A stretch of DNA of 64,000 nucleotides from JAAGZL01 sp050288625 (GTDB taxonomy: Bacteria; Pseudomonadota; Gammaproteobacteria; Chromatiales; Chromatiaceae), in the NCBI GenBank assembly GCA_050288625.1, contig JBNKEE010000010.1, forward strand, positions 155,692 to 219,691. The letters run 5' to 3'. The notes beneath the pieces are model-generated. The model searched no databases, had not been told where the DNA came from, and saw only the letters and a program-made list of their open reading frames with translations. The position numbers were made by a program, and so were the translations under genes. Below, one piece after another: positions 26,214-35,006 of the stretch; the first letter of the stretch is position 1, and each line of letters opens with the position of its first letter.

Positions 26214-26795
26214 ATGTTGCTGATGATAGATAACTACGACTCCTTCACCTATAACCTAGTGCAGTATCTGGGAGAACTCGGAGAGGATGTGCGTGTCTAC
26301 CGTAACGACGAGATCAAACTGGATGAGATCGAATCACTGAGCCCTGACCGCATAGTAATCTCGCCAGGACCATGCACTCCTGACCAGGCGGGGATATCCA
26401 TAGATACGATCAAGACATTTGCAGGAAAAATCCCCATCCTGGGAGTCTGTTTGGGGCACCAGTCCATTGGCCAGGCCTTTGGAGGCAAGGTAGTCCATGC
26501 ACGTGAGATTATGCATGGCAAGACATCACGCATATTCCATGCAGACCTGGGGGTATTCAGTGGGCTATCAAATCCATTGACGGCAACCAGATATCACTCG
26601 CTGGTGATTGAAGAGGCAAGTCTACCTGACTGCCTAGAGATCACGGCCTGGACCTGCAACGAAAATGGATCCATTGACGAGATCATGGGGGTAAAACACA
26701 GGGATCTGGATGTACAGGGTGTACAGTTTCATCCAGAATCCATTCTCACCCAACATGGTCATGACCTGTTGCAGAATTTCATCGATGGGCGTTAA
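26214..26795 (+). CDS. trpG: Anthranilate synthase component II (glutamine amidotransferase)
   Basis: A 193-residue class I glutamine amidotransferase supplying ammonia to TrpE. It starts MLLMIDNYDSFTYNLVQYLG. The nucleophile Cys is in GVCLGHQSIGQAFGG, and the His/Glu of the triad in VQFHPESILTQHG. GAGGAG precedes the ATG at 26214, which lies one base after the trpE stop. Some bacteria use the same subunit for p-aminobenzoate synthesis (PabA), and dual use cannot be excluded. It is co-directional with trpD, 38 bases downstream. Confidence 0.95.
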   Translation: MLLMIDNYDSFTYNLVQYLGELGEDVRVYRNDEIKLDEIESLSPDRIVISPGPCTPDQAGISIDTIKTFAGKIPILGVCLGHQSIGQAFGGKVVHAREIMHGKTSRIFHADLGVFSGLSNPLTATRYHSLVIEEASLPDCLEITAWTCNENGSIDEIMGVKHRDLDVQGVQFHPESILTQHGHDLLQNFIDGR

Positions 26796-26833
26796 GCGAA
26801 CAATTAACCAAGATAAAGACAAGGGGCAGGATT

Positions 26834-27856
26834 ATGGATCTACCACAAGCCATACAACGAGTAATCGAATGCCATGATCTGAACAGCGAAGAGATGACAG
26901 ATGTGATGCGCTCCATCATGACTGGTGGGGCCACCCCGGCCCAGATTGGAGGATTCCTGATTGGACTGCGCATGAAGGGCGAGAGCGTTACAGAGATCGC
27001 GGCCGCAGCAAAGGTTATGCGAGAACTAGCTAGTGGCGTTGATATCAGCGGTCTGGGAAACACCGTGGATGTCGTTGGCACAGGCGGCGACTCTTCAGGC
27101 ACCTTCAACATCTCCACCGCCTCCATGTTTGTTGCTGCCGCGGCTGGTTGTAATGTGGCAAAACATGGCAACCGCTCTGTATCCAGCAAGTCTGGCGCTG
27201 CTGATGCGCTGGAGGCAGCTGGTGTTCGGCTGGACCTCACACCAGAGCAGGTGGAGCGATGCGTACGGGAAGTGGGAGTCGGCTTTATGTTTGCCCCCGG
27301 ACACCACAGTGCCATGAAGCACGCCATTGGTCCGCGTAAAGAGATGGGGGTGCGCACCATCTTCAATATACTGGGCCCCCTAACCAATCCTGCAGGAGTC
27401 CCAAACCAGTTGTTGGGAGTATTCTCAGAAGAGCTGCTGGAACCCATGGCCAACGTGTTGCAAAAACTAGGTAGCCGTCATGTGATGGTGGTCCACTCCC
27501 GGGACGGACTAGATGAGATCAGCATAGGAGATAAGACCGAGGTGGCCGAATTGAAGGACGGGCATGTTCGACGCTTTAGCATCCAGCCTGAGACCTTCGG
27601 TCTTTCCCGCACTTCGATCGACGCACTAAAAGCCACAGACGCCAATGATAGCCTCAATATCATCCGATCGGTGCTGGATAACCAGGAAGGTCCAGCTCGG
27701 GATATAGTCCAGCTCAACGCCGGTGCGGCCATCTACACCGCGGGCATGGCTGAGACCCTTGCGGCTGGAGTAGAAATGGCGGATGCTGTCATCGCTAATG
27801 GAGAGGCACGTAACCGCCTGGACAGATTGGCAATACTGACGCAGAGCTTTGATTAG
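26834..27856 (+). CDS. trpD: Anthranilate phosphoribosyltransferase
   Basis: A 340-residue enzyme joining anthranilate to PRPP. The PRPP-binding motifs are VGTGGDSSGTFNIST and KHGNRSVSSKSGAADALEAAG, with the Asp/Glu pair in RDGLDEIS. The N-terminal helical domain (SEEMTDVMRSIMTGGATPAQ, GGFLIGLRMKGES) is complete. Length is typical. It is the last gene of this trp transcript; a hairpin follows immediately and the downstream genes lie on the other strand, so trpC, normally next, is separated by about 5.2 kb. Confidence 0.97.
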   Translation: MDLPQAIQRVIECHDLNSEEMTDVMRSIMTGGATPAQIGGFLIGLRMKGESVTEIAAAAKVMRELASGVDISGLGNTVDVVGTGGDSSGTFNISTASMFVAAAAGCNVAKHGNRSVSSKSGAADALEAAGVRLDLTPEQVERCVREVGVGFMFAPGHHSAMKHAIGPRKEMGVRTIFNILGPLTNPAGVPNQLLGVFSEELLEPMANVLQKLGSRHVMVVHSRDGLDEISIGDKTEVAELKDGHVRRFSIQPETFGLSRTSIDALKATDANDSLNIIRSVLDNQEGPARDIVQLNAGAAIYTAGMAETLAAGVEMADAVIANGEARNRLDRLAILTQSFD

Positions 27857-27860
27857 AAAT

Positions 27861-27879
27861 AAGGGCCGTAGCGGTCCTT
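27861..27879. terminator. Terminator between convergent trpD and the sigma-54 regulator
   Basis: AAGGGCCG (27861-27868) and CGGTCCTT (27872-27879) form an eight-pair stem with one G-T pair and a three-base loop, directly after the trpD stop. A short T-rich stretch follows on the plus side and an AT-rich one on the minus side. It may serve both genes. Confidence 0.6.
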
Positions 27880-27883
27880 TATG

Positions 27884-29239
27884 TCATTTATAATTATCCT
27901 TATCCAGGTTGTACTTGGTCATTTTGTCGTACAGGGTCTTCCTGGGAATGCCGAGTGTTGCCATGGTGTCTTTGATGCTTCCATTATTTGCAGCCAACGC
28001 CTGCTCAATAGCACTTTTCTCAAAACACTCCACCTGCTCCGGGAGGGTGATGGCACCATCCCCCTCCTGCCCATGCATCAGCTCTTCCAGGTCATAGCCG
28101 CTACCTTGTCCCAGCAGGACATAGCGCTCAGCTACGTTACGCAACTCCCGCACGTTTCCGGGCCAAGTGTGAGATAAAAGGGAACGGATTTGGGCCGTCT
28201 TGGGCGGCGGCGCTTCGCGCTGATAGCGGTTAGTGGCGACCAACAGAAAATGGTGAAATAGTAGCGGAATGTCTTCTTTGCGATCACGTAAGGGAGGTAT
28301 GTCTATGGTGACCACATTCAATCTATAATATAGGTCAGAACGGAAGCTGTTCTCTTCGCTGGCCTCCTTAAGATCTATCTTGGTGGCAGCCACCACCCTA
28401 AGATCCAAAGGTATCTGCTTATTGGAACCCAGGCGTTCCACTGCTCTCTCCTGTAGCACCCGTAGCAGATGCACCTGAACTGGCAAGGGCATGCTCTCAA
28501 TCTCATCCAGCAGCAAGGTACCGCCGTTGGCATGTTCGAACTTTCCGATGCGTCTCTCTTTAGCATTGGTAAAAGCACCGGGCTCATGTCCAAACAACTC
28601 GCTCTCGATCAGGCTTTCCGGCACCGCACCACAGTTTATTGCCACGAAATTATGATCGCGCCGGTTTGAGTGTTCATGTAGAGACCTAGCCACCAGCTCC
28701 TTGCCAGTGCCGGTCTCGCCACGCACCAACACATCAGCTCCAGTATTAGCTATCTGGGCTATGGTGGCTCGTAAATGTTGCATGGCCGGGGTGTTGCCTA
28801 TGATTCTAGGACCAGGAACACTCTGGGCTTCCAACTCAATACGCAGTGATCTGTTCTCAAGGGTTAGAGCACGTTTATCACAGGCACGCCTTACCGTCTT
28901 AACTAGCGTCTCGGCGGCAAAGGGTTTTTCCAAAAAATCGTAAGCTCCATCTCTGATGGCATTAACTGCCATTGATATATCCCCGTGTCCGGTTACCAGA
29001 ATTACTGGCAACTCCCGATCTATACCGATAGCCTTTTCCAGAAAGCTAATCCCATCCATCCCCGGCATCTTGATGTCGCATACCACGACCCCAGGCCAAT
29101 CCAGTGAAATCATGGACAAGCCCTTCTCAGCCCGATTGAGGCATTCAACCTTAAACCCCGCCAACTCCAGAGTTTGCTGGTTAGCCAGACGGATATGTTT
29201 CTCATCGTCGATGAATAGAACGGTATTAATATCTACCAT
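27884..29239 (-). CDS. Sigma-54-dependent response regulator (DctD-like) with GAFTNA loop
   Basis: A 451-residue NtrC-family activator. The receiver domain has its phospho-accepting Asp at position 55 (VVCDIKMPGMDG). The AAA+ domain carries Walker A GETGTGKE (174-181) and Walker B LLLDE (242-246). A Fis-type helix-turn-helix closes the protein (FEKSAIEQALAANNGSIKD, GIPRKTLYDKM). The sigma-54-contacting loop reads GAFTNA (221-226) instead of the usual GAFTGA. It lies 31 bases downstream of the sensor kinase gene and is its evident partner. By architecture it resembles DctD, regulator of C4-dicarboxylate uptake, but no transporter genes are nearby, so the target is unknown. Confidence 0.9.
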   Translation of the reverse strand: MVDINTVLFIDDEKHIRLANQQTLELAGFKVECLNRAEKGLSMISLDWPGVVVCDIKMPGMDGISFLEKAIGIDRELPVILVTGHGDISMAVNAIRDGAYDFLEKPFAAETLVKTVRRACDKRALTLENRSLRIELEAQSVPGPRIIGNTPAMQHLRATIAQIANTGADVLVRGETGTGKELVARSLHEHSNRRDHNFVAINCGAVPESLIESELFGHEPGAFTNAKERRIGKFEHANGGTLLLDEIESMPLPVQVHLLRVLQERAVERLGSNKQIPLDLRVVAATKIDLKEASEENSFRSDLYYRLNVVTIDIPPLRDRKEDIPLLFHHFLLVATNRYQREAPPPKTAQIRSLLSHTWPGNVRELRNVAERYVLLGQGSGYDLEELMHGQEGDGAITLPEQVECFEKSAIEQALAANNGSIKDTMATLGIPRKTLYDKMTKYNLDKDNYK

Positions 29240-29270
29240 AACTGTTTATCACAAGATTGGGTTTCTGCCT

Positions 29271-31574
29271 CTAGGATACATCTTTAATCAACACATCATC
29301 TTCCGAATAATCAGCCAATGGAAGGCGTAAGGTAAATACGGCACCACCGTCAGGATGGTTTTCCGCCTGAAGCCCGCCGTTCATACCATCCATCAGTCGG
29401 TACGAGATAGAGAGCCCCAGCCCCAGTCCTCTACCCTCCTTTTTGGTGGTAAAGAATGGATCGAAGACCTTAGAGAGATTATCATCATCAATACCTGGCC
29501 CATTATCCCAGATCCGCAGGTACACATCAGAGCCAACTATAACTGCCGATATATCTACTCTACGTTCCTCATCATTGTCTTCCACCGCATGCAGGGCATT
29601 GCCTAGAAGATTCACCAGAACTTGTTCCAGTTGCACGGCATTTGCCAAAACAAATATTTCCCTGTCAGTAGGATACAGGCGTATATTTGTATTGTCCTCA
29701 TTGATCGCCGGTTGCATGATATTCAGACTATGGTTGATTGCAGCATTCAAAGAGACACTGACAGACTGACTGGAGTCTTTTCGTGCAAATATCTTTAACT
29801 GGGCACTTATCTGCGCCATACGCTCCGTCAAATCAGATATTTGCGTAAGATTGCCCAAAGCGTCCTCGTTGCGGCCATGCCCGATCAGGGCACGTGCGTT
29901 ATCTGCATAGGCCCGAATAGCTGCAAGTGGTTGATTCAGTTCGTGACTTATCCCGGTAGACATCTCCCCCAGTGCGGCAAGTTTTGTGGCCTGAATCAAT
30001 TCATCGCGCGCCTGCATCAATGCATCTTCCGCCCGGTGCCGCTCGTCGATTTCGCGAATCAGTTTGGTGTTGGCCTCTGTAAGATCCTTAGTGCGTTCCT
30101 CTACCCTGGTCTCAAGCAGCGCATGGGCCTGCCGTAGATCCTCTTCCTGCATCTTCTGATGACTAATATCGTGAATAGTAGCTATCTTCTTGCCCTCATA
30201 GCTATGCAGGACACCGACAGAAAGGGCTGTTGGAAACATAGACCCGTTTCCGTGCTTGGCCATAACCTCAATCGCTGCAACCCCCATCTCAGCATCGCGG
30301 ATTATATCCTCAATCTCATTATGGCTTGTCGATGAGAAATACTCCCTAAGATGGTGGCCAATAAGATCATCTCCAGGATGGCCGAACATCTCCTTGGCCT
30401 TATGGTTAATAAACTCTATGGTGCCATCACGGTCCATGGTTAACAGACCAGCCTGAGTATTATCCAGTATCGCCTCAATCCTGGCCTCGTTCGCCTCTAG
30501 CTGTTTTTGTGCCTCAAGTTGATATCTGAGACGATCTTTGATCCTCTTTCTACGAAGATTCCAGAATAGAACAAACAGTATCGCTAACGCCAACAATATT
30601 GCTGCTATAGATACCATCTGAACGACTTCCGTGTTAACCGGGTTAATTCTGGTAAGGTATAGCACCTTCCAACCGGCTTCAGGCATAGACCGTTCCTGAA
30701 CCATGTAAGTCTGAGGTGATGGGATATCTATCTTGATGATACTAGCACCTATCTGGAGTCTTTTAGCTGGATCAACAGATAGGGGGGTAAACTCCATTCC
30801 GGTATAGCGCCTGCTTTTTTTTATGCGCTCTTTAACTTCATCTGACACCGACCTAAGTATCTTGAAGCGCCACTCCTTTTTTGTGGTGAGGAATACCACT
30901 CCGTCCGGATCTGTAACGATATATTCATTCCCTGATCTGCCCCAATCCTCTTCCATAGCAGAGAGACTAAGTTTTACAACAACAGCACCAATGATCCTTT
31001 GACTTTTACGTATAGGGTAAGCAAAGTAGAATCCGCGCTTGTTAGATGTGGTTCCCAGGGCAAAGTAGCGTCCAAGCTTCCCCTTCATGGCCTCCTGGAA
31101 ATATGGTCGGTAGCTAAAGTTTCGTCCAATGAAAGGACGCTCAGAATTCCAGTTAGATGCAGCTATGGTAAGTCCACTCGGGTCCATGAGGTAAGTGTCA
31201 GATGCACCGGAGATAGAATTTGCCGTCTCCAGATACCTGTTAAGTGCATTTACCCTATCCTCGTCCTTTGGATCATCTACCAGCTCCACCAGCCACTTGT
31301 TGGCAGCCAGCAATTCAGGAAGCGGCTCGTACTTTTCCAGCTGTCCCCGCAAATTGGCCGTGTGCAGATCTAGCTGCTGCTGGCCATTCTGATATAGCCG
31401 GGAGATCATATCCTCTTTTGTAATGATGGCTATCTGCCATAGAGTTAAACCGGAAATGATGCTTATGGCCATTGTGCCAAGCCAGAAAAGCCATGAACGC
31501 TTAGTTAGCTGCGCCTCACTGTACTTGTCCACCGCTTTAACCTGATCCAAAACACTTGGCACTATTGAGATCAA
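29271..31574 (-). CDS. Sensor histidine kinase, DctB-like with dCache and PAS domains
   Basis: A 767-residue membrane sensor. A first membrane helix (about 30-48) and a second (about 323-343, VSIAAILLALAILFVLFWNL) bracket a periplasmic double-Cache ligand domain with RPFIGRNFSYRPYFQEAM. A cytoplasmic PAS domain (IEAILDNTQAGLLTMDRDG) and coiled coil follow. The HisKA box is GEMSTGISHELNQPLAAIRA (His near residue 542), and the ATPase has N (NLLGNALHAVE), G1 (DNGPGIDD) and G2 (GRGLGLGLSIS) boxes. This is the DctB/FlcA-type layout, suggesting sensing of a small organic acid. The start is uncertain: the first in-frame codon is TTG at 31574 with no clear ribosome-binding site. Confidence 0.88.
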   Translation of the reverse strand: MISIVPSVLDQVKAVDKYSEAQLTKRSWLFWLGTMAISIISGLTLWQIAIITKEDMISRLYQNGQQQLDLHTANLRGQLEKYEPLPELLAANKWLVELVDDPKDEDRVNALNRYLETANSISGASDTYLMDPSGLTIAASNWNSERPFIGRNFSYRPYFQEAMKGKLGRYFALGTTSNKRGFYFAYPIRKSQRIIGAVVVKLSLSAMEEDWGRSGNEYIVTDPDGVVFLTTKKEWRFKILRSVSDEVKERIKKSRRYTGMEFTPLSVDPAKRLQIGASIIKIDIPSPQTYMVQERSMPEAGWKVLYLTRINPVNTEVVQMVSIAAILLALAILFVLFWNLRRKRIKDRLRYQLEAQKQLEANEARIEAILDNTQAGLLTMDRDGTIEFINHKAKEMFGHPGDDLIGHHLREYFSSTSHNEIEDIIRDAEMGVAAIEVMAKHGNGSMFPTALSVGVLHSYEGKKIATIHDISHQKMQEEDLRQAHALLETRVEERTKDLTEANTKLIREIDERHRAEDALMQARDELIQATKLAALGEMSTGISHELNQPLAAIRAYADNARALIGHGRNEDALGNLTQISDLTERMAQISAQLKIFARKDSSQSVSVSLNAAINHSLNIMQPAINEDNTNIRLYPTDREIFVLANAVQLEQVLVNLLGNALHAVEDNDEERRVDISAVIVGSDVYLRIWDNGPGIDDDNLSKVFDPFFTTKKEGRGLGLGLSISYRLMDGMNGGLQAENHPDGGAVFTLRLPLADYSEDDVLIKDVS

Positions 31575-31741
31575 CCCATCTAACGAATATGAGAAATTCT
31601 GGATACGCCTGACGAAACACGGCTAGGATGCCGGATTGGATTTAAACAACATCTAAAACGTCCACACGATCACGCCACCTACCGGCGCGACAGCGTGTGG
31701 AATTATGTCAGCTACAGCCTACAAGCTATACGGGTGCTCTG

Positions 31742-32200
31742 TTAGGAACCTTCCCAGAGACGCCGCAACCAGGACTTCCTTCGCGTTTTCTTGTTCGCCC
31801 CGGCCATAATGAAATGTTCGCTGTACGCCATATCTTCTTGCAAGATATGTTTTGTCAACCAAGTCTTGAGAAAGTGCAGTAGTTCGAAGCTAACGGCCGT
31901 CTTACCAGAAGCTACTTTCGCCTGGAGATAGACAACCTGATCAACCAGGTCCTTGTGAATCGCAAAGTGTTCTTCATAATCGGGATAATCAAGGATGCGC
32001 ATCAAGGCCTCTTCTACAGCAAAGTGAATTACAGTGTAGTTAGCCAGTTCAGCCAGAATACTCTGCACCGCCTCACTGCCATGACGCTCGTGGATGGCCT
32101 CGTGCATCCTGTTGACCATCTCGACCAAATTTTTATGCTGGTCATCAAGCTCTTCAATGCCAACACTCAGACTATCGGACCACTCAATAAATTTCCCCAT
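31742..32200 (-). CDS. Bacteriohemerythrin
   Basis: A 152-residue single-domain O2-binding di-iron protein. The iron-ligand pattern is intact: DDQHKNL (His), HFAVEEALM (His, Glu), HFAIHKDLV (two His) and KHILQEDMAYSEH (His, Asp). The N-terminal IEWSDSLSVGIEELD is typical of the family. Such proteins carry or store oxygen for respiratory oxidases or serve sensing. A Lys/Arg-rich tail (NKKTRRKSWLRRLWEGS) is an unusual addition that could associate with membrane. It follows greB on the same strand after a 255-base gap containing an FNR-like box. Confidence 0.93.
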   Translation of the reverse strand: MGKFIEWSDSLSVGIEELDDQHKNLVEMVNRMHEAIHERHGSEAVQSILAELANYTVIHFAVEEALMRILDYPDYEEHFAIHKDLVDQVVYLQAKVASGKTAVSFELLHFLKTWLTKHILQEDMAYSEHFIMAGANKKTRRKSWLRRLWEGS

Positions 32201-32333
32201 GGCGCTATTTACCTAAGATTAAGAATATAAAGAGTACATCGGACTGTATTTTCTCTGCCATACAAACTGGTCAGCTTATTGACACATATATTATGGCTTT
32301 TCACATATCAATTTCAGTTTATTTTATAAACAC

Positions 32334-32347
32334 TTGACACAGATCAA
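32334..32347 (-). promoter_or_regulatory. FNR/ANR-like box upstream of bacteriohemerythrin
   Basis: TTGAC-ACAG-ATCAA matches the FNR consensus TTGAT-N4-ATCAA in 9 of 10 defined positions. It lies about 134 bases upstream of the bacteriohemerythrin start. If centred at -41.5 it would direct a start near 32299, with TGATAT (3/6) near -10. Oxygen-responsive control would suit an oxygen-binding protein; this is inference from the site. Confidence 0.45.
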
Positions 32348-32455
32348 GAAACTGAACGGCATTAACATTATATATCCTCATGGTCAATTGCACAATTAAT
32401 CGGCATATTAATAGTATTTTTCGTCCTATGTCAGTGAGTAACCCTCTAAAAACCG

Positions 32456-32959
32456 TCAGGGTGCTGATGAATAGTTCACCTCTACGATTATGTAGCTTCG
32501 CGCACCACCAGGTGTATTTACCCTAATCTCATCATCTACAAAGCGTTTTAACAACGCCTTGGCCAAGGGAGCATCAACGCTTATCCATCCCTTGTCCGGA
32601 GAAAACTCGTCTGAACCCACAATGCGATAGATCACCTCATTTCCGGCATCATCTTCCAGAGTAATCCACGCCCCGAAGAAGACCTGATCTGGATTTGGAG
32701 GACCTGTATCAACTATCCTTAGATCAGGCATGCGTTTTTGCAGATAACGGATACGCCTATCTATCTCGCGCAACTCTTTTTTTCGATAGATATATTCGGC
32801 ATTCTCCGAACGATCCCCTTCCGCTGCGGCAGCCGACAAGGCCTTGGTTACATCACGCCTGCGTATCCATAGTGCCTTAGCCTCCGCCTGTAAGGCCTCA
32901 TATCCTTCACGGGTAATGTAGGGGGAACCCTTTGGTAGTGGAGGACGATAACGACCCAT
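32456..32959 (-). CDS. greB: Transcription elongation factor GreB
   Basis: A 167-residue Gre factor that stimulates transcript cleavage by backtracked RNA polymerase. The coiled-coil finger tip has the two conserved acids in EGDRSENAEYIYRKKELREIDRRI; the C-terminal FKBP-like domain has VGSDEFSPDKGWISVDAPLA. The YRKKELREIDRRIRYLQKR segment with basic patch identifies GreB rather than GreA. The ATG at 32959 (MGRYRPPLPKGSPYIT) matches the usual GreB beginning; an upstream TTG at 33001 is unlikely. It diverges from trpC, 106 bases apart. Confidence 0.93.
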   Translation of the reverse strand: MGRYRPPLPKGSPYITREGYEALQAEAKALWIRRRDVTKALSAAAAEGDRSENAEYIYRKKELREIDRRIRYLQKRMPDLRIVDTGPPNPDQVFFGAWITLEDDAGNEVIYRIVGSDEFSPDKGWISVDAPLAKALLKRFVDDEIRVNTPGGARSYIIVEVNYSSAP

Positions 32960-33065
32960 CAGATTTAAACCTAAATTACCCTTCTTAGCTGCCGCAGACA
33001 ATCACAAGCGTGTAGAATGTTCCTTTTAAGCATAGACCTTAAACTATATACGGACCAACAGACTA

Positions 33066-33863
33066 ATGAGCGGCACCCCAGATATTCTAAAGAAGATAAT
33101 CCAACGTAAAAGCGAAGAGGTGTCTGAGCGACAAAGCCATACACCTCTGGTGCAGTTACAAGACGGCCTGGAAGCGTCCTCTCCCTGCCGAGGGTTCGTC
33201 TCCGCCCTGGAGCAAAAGGTCTCTTCTGGTATGGCCGGGGTTATAGCCGAAGTGAAAAAGGCATCTCCCAGCAAGGGAGTCATCCGAGAGGATTTTCGAC
33301 CGGCCGAGATCGCCCAGAGTTACGAACAGGGAGGGGCTGCATGTCTCTCAGTGTTGACCGATATCGATTTCTTTCAAGGTTCTGATATCTATCTGCAAGA
33401 GGCCCGCGCTGCCTGCAAGCTGCCAGTAATTCGCAAGGACTTCTTCATCGCTCCCTACCAGGTATATGAGGCAAGATACTTGGGTGCCGACTGCATCCTG
33501 TTGATCGCGGCCTGCTTGACCGATACACAAATGGGAGAGCTAAATGCTGTCGCCCATGACCTGGGCATGGATGTGCTGATAGAGGTGCACGATGAGGAGG
33601 AGCTGGCTCGGGCGCTACCGTTGAACAACCGTCTTATTGGAATCAACAACCGAAATCTTCGCTCCTTCGACACCAGCCTTGACACCACTATAGATCTACT
33701 GGGGCAGATTCCGAATGATCGCCTCGTGGTGACCGAGAGTGGCATACACACCCTTGAGGATGTGCGGCACATGCGCGAAAACGGGGTCCACGCCTTTCTT
33801 GTTGGCGAGGCCTTTATGCGGGCTGAAAACCCAGGAGCCATGTTAGCAGAGATATTCTGTTAG
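33066..33863 (+). CDS. trpC: Indole-3-glycerol phosphate synthase
   Basis: A 265-residue TIM-barrel enzyme making indole-3-glycerol phosphate. Catalytic and phosphate-binding segments are visible: ILKKIIQRKSEEV, AEVKKASPSKGVI, SVLTDIDFFQGS, VIRKDFFI, IEVHDEEEL, GINNRNLRSFDT and VTESGIHTLED. It is monofunctional (no fused TrpF). It normally follows trpD directly in gammaproteobacteria, but here it stands alone with its own upstream region next to divergent greB. Confidence 0.97.
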   Translation: MSGTPDILKKIIQRKSEEVSERQSHTPLVQLQDGLEASSPCRGFVSALEQKVSSGMAGVIAEVKKASPSKGVIREDFRPAEIAQSYEQGGAACLSVLTDIDFFQGSDIYLQEARAACKLPVIRKDFFIAPYQVYEARYLGADCILLIAACLTDTQMGELNAVAHDLGMDVLIEVHDEEELARALPLNNRLIGINNRNLRSFDTSLDTTIDLLGQIPNDRLVVTESGIHTLEDVRHMRENGVHAFLVGEAFMRAENPGAMLAEIFC

Positions 33864-33874
33864 GATGACAGCGC

Positions 33875-34858
33875 CTACATATTTGGGTCGATCAACACCC
33901 TGCCCTGTACCTGTCCTTCCATAATCTCCTTAGAAACGGCCTCAACTTCATCCAGCCCTACTGTGCGACTAATGGTGTCATAGGCACCTTCCGGCAGATC
34001 AGATATCAGACGCTCCCAGGCTCTGACTCGCCGCTCAAATGGACAGCTTACAGAATCCACACCACATAAGCTCACATTGCGCAAGATGAATGGCATGACT
34101 GTGGTATTAAGCTTAAAGCTTCCTGCCAAACCACATGCGGATATCGCTCCTCCATATTTCATCTCCGACAATGTCCGAGCCAGGATGGCTCCCCCAACAG
34201 TATCTACCGCCCCGGCCCAGCGCTGCGACTCTAGCGGCCTGGCATCAACAGTCATCTCTTCACGCCCAAGTATCTGACTTGCGCCTAATCCTTTTAGATA
34301 CTCATGGTTGCTTGTGCGTCCTGTAACTGCGGCCACTTCGTATCCGAGCTCTGAAAGCAACAGAACCGCAACACTGCCTACACCGCCGGACGCGCCTGTT
34401 ACCAACACCGGACCTCTATCTGGGGTTACTCCGGCATCTTCCAAGGCCATGACACAGAGCATGGCGGTAAAACCGGCCGTGCCGATAATCATAGCCCTGC
34501 GAGAATCTAACCCATGCGGCATTGGCACCAACCACTCCGCTTTCGCAGATGCCTGTTGAGCATAGCCACCCCAGTAACGTTCTCCTACGCCCCAACCGGT
34601 GATGATCACGCTTTCACCTGGTTGGTATTGTGCGGATGTGGACTCTATCACCTTCCCCGCCAAGTCTATTCCAGGCACCATAGGGAAATTACGAATGATC
34701 TTGCCAGTACCAGTAACGGCCATGCCATCTTTATAGTTCAGGGAGGAGTACTCCACCGCAATACGCACATCTTCCTTAGGCAGATCCTCCACATTAAGCT
34801 GTTTTACCTCTACCACGGTACTATTATCTATTTGATCCAGTACCAGCGCCTTAAACAT
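33875..34858 (-). CDS. acuI: Acryloyl-CoA reductase/quinone oxidoreductase family (AcuI/YhdH)
   Basis: A 327-residue zinc-independent medium-chain dehydrogenase of the YhdH/AcuI group. Visible motifs are SLNYKDGMAVTGTGKI, VPGIDLAGKV, GWGVGERYWGGYAQ, the NADPH-binding GASGGVGSVAVLL with downstream TGRTSNHEYLKGLGA, and CGVDSVSCPFERR. These match the AcuI subset, which reduces acryloyl-CoA to propionyl-CoA and protects against that electrophile. Substrate in this organism is inferred. It converges on trpC with an 11-base gap and diverges from the short-chain dehydrogenase. Confidence 0.85.
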   Translation of the reverse strand: MFKALVLDQIDNSTVVEVKQLNVEDLPKEDVRIAVEYSSLNYKDGMAVTGTGKIIRNFPMVPGIDLAGKVIESTSAQYQPGESVIITGWGVGERYWGGYAQQASAKAEWLVPMPHGLDSRRAMIIGTAGFTAMLCVMALEDAGVTPDRGPVLVTGASGGVGSVAVLLLSELGYEVAAVTGRTSNHEYLKGLGASQILGREEMTVDARPLESQRWAGAVDTVGGAILARTLSEMKYGGAISACGLAGSFKLNTTVMPFILRNVSLCGVDSVSCPFERRVRAWERLISDLPEGAYDTISRTVGLDEVEAVSKEIMEGQVQGRVLIDPNM

Positions 34859-35006
34859 GTCTCCTCCCGGCCAGGAAATATCCTGATTCTCTGGTTGAAA
34901 TAAGTGTAAAAGGTATTGGACTATTATCAGGAACAGGATTTGTAAAGCAACGTTAATTTAAGATAATAGACAAAACCCATTACCAGACGACTTCAAAGGG
35001 GTACAG

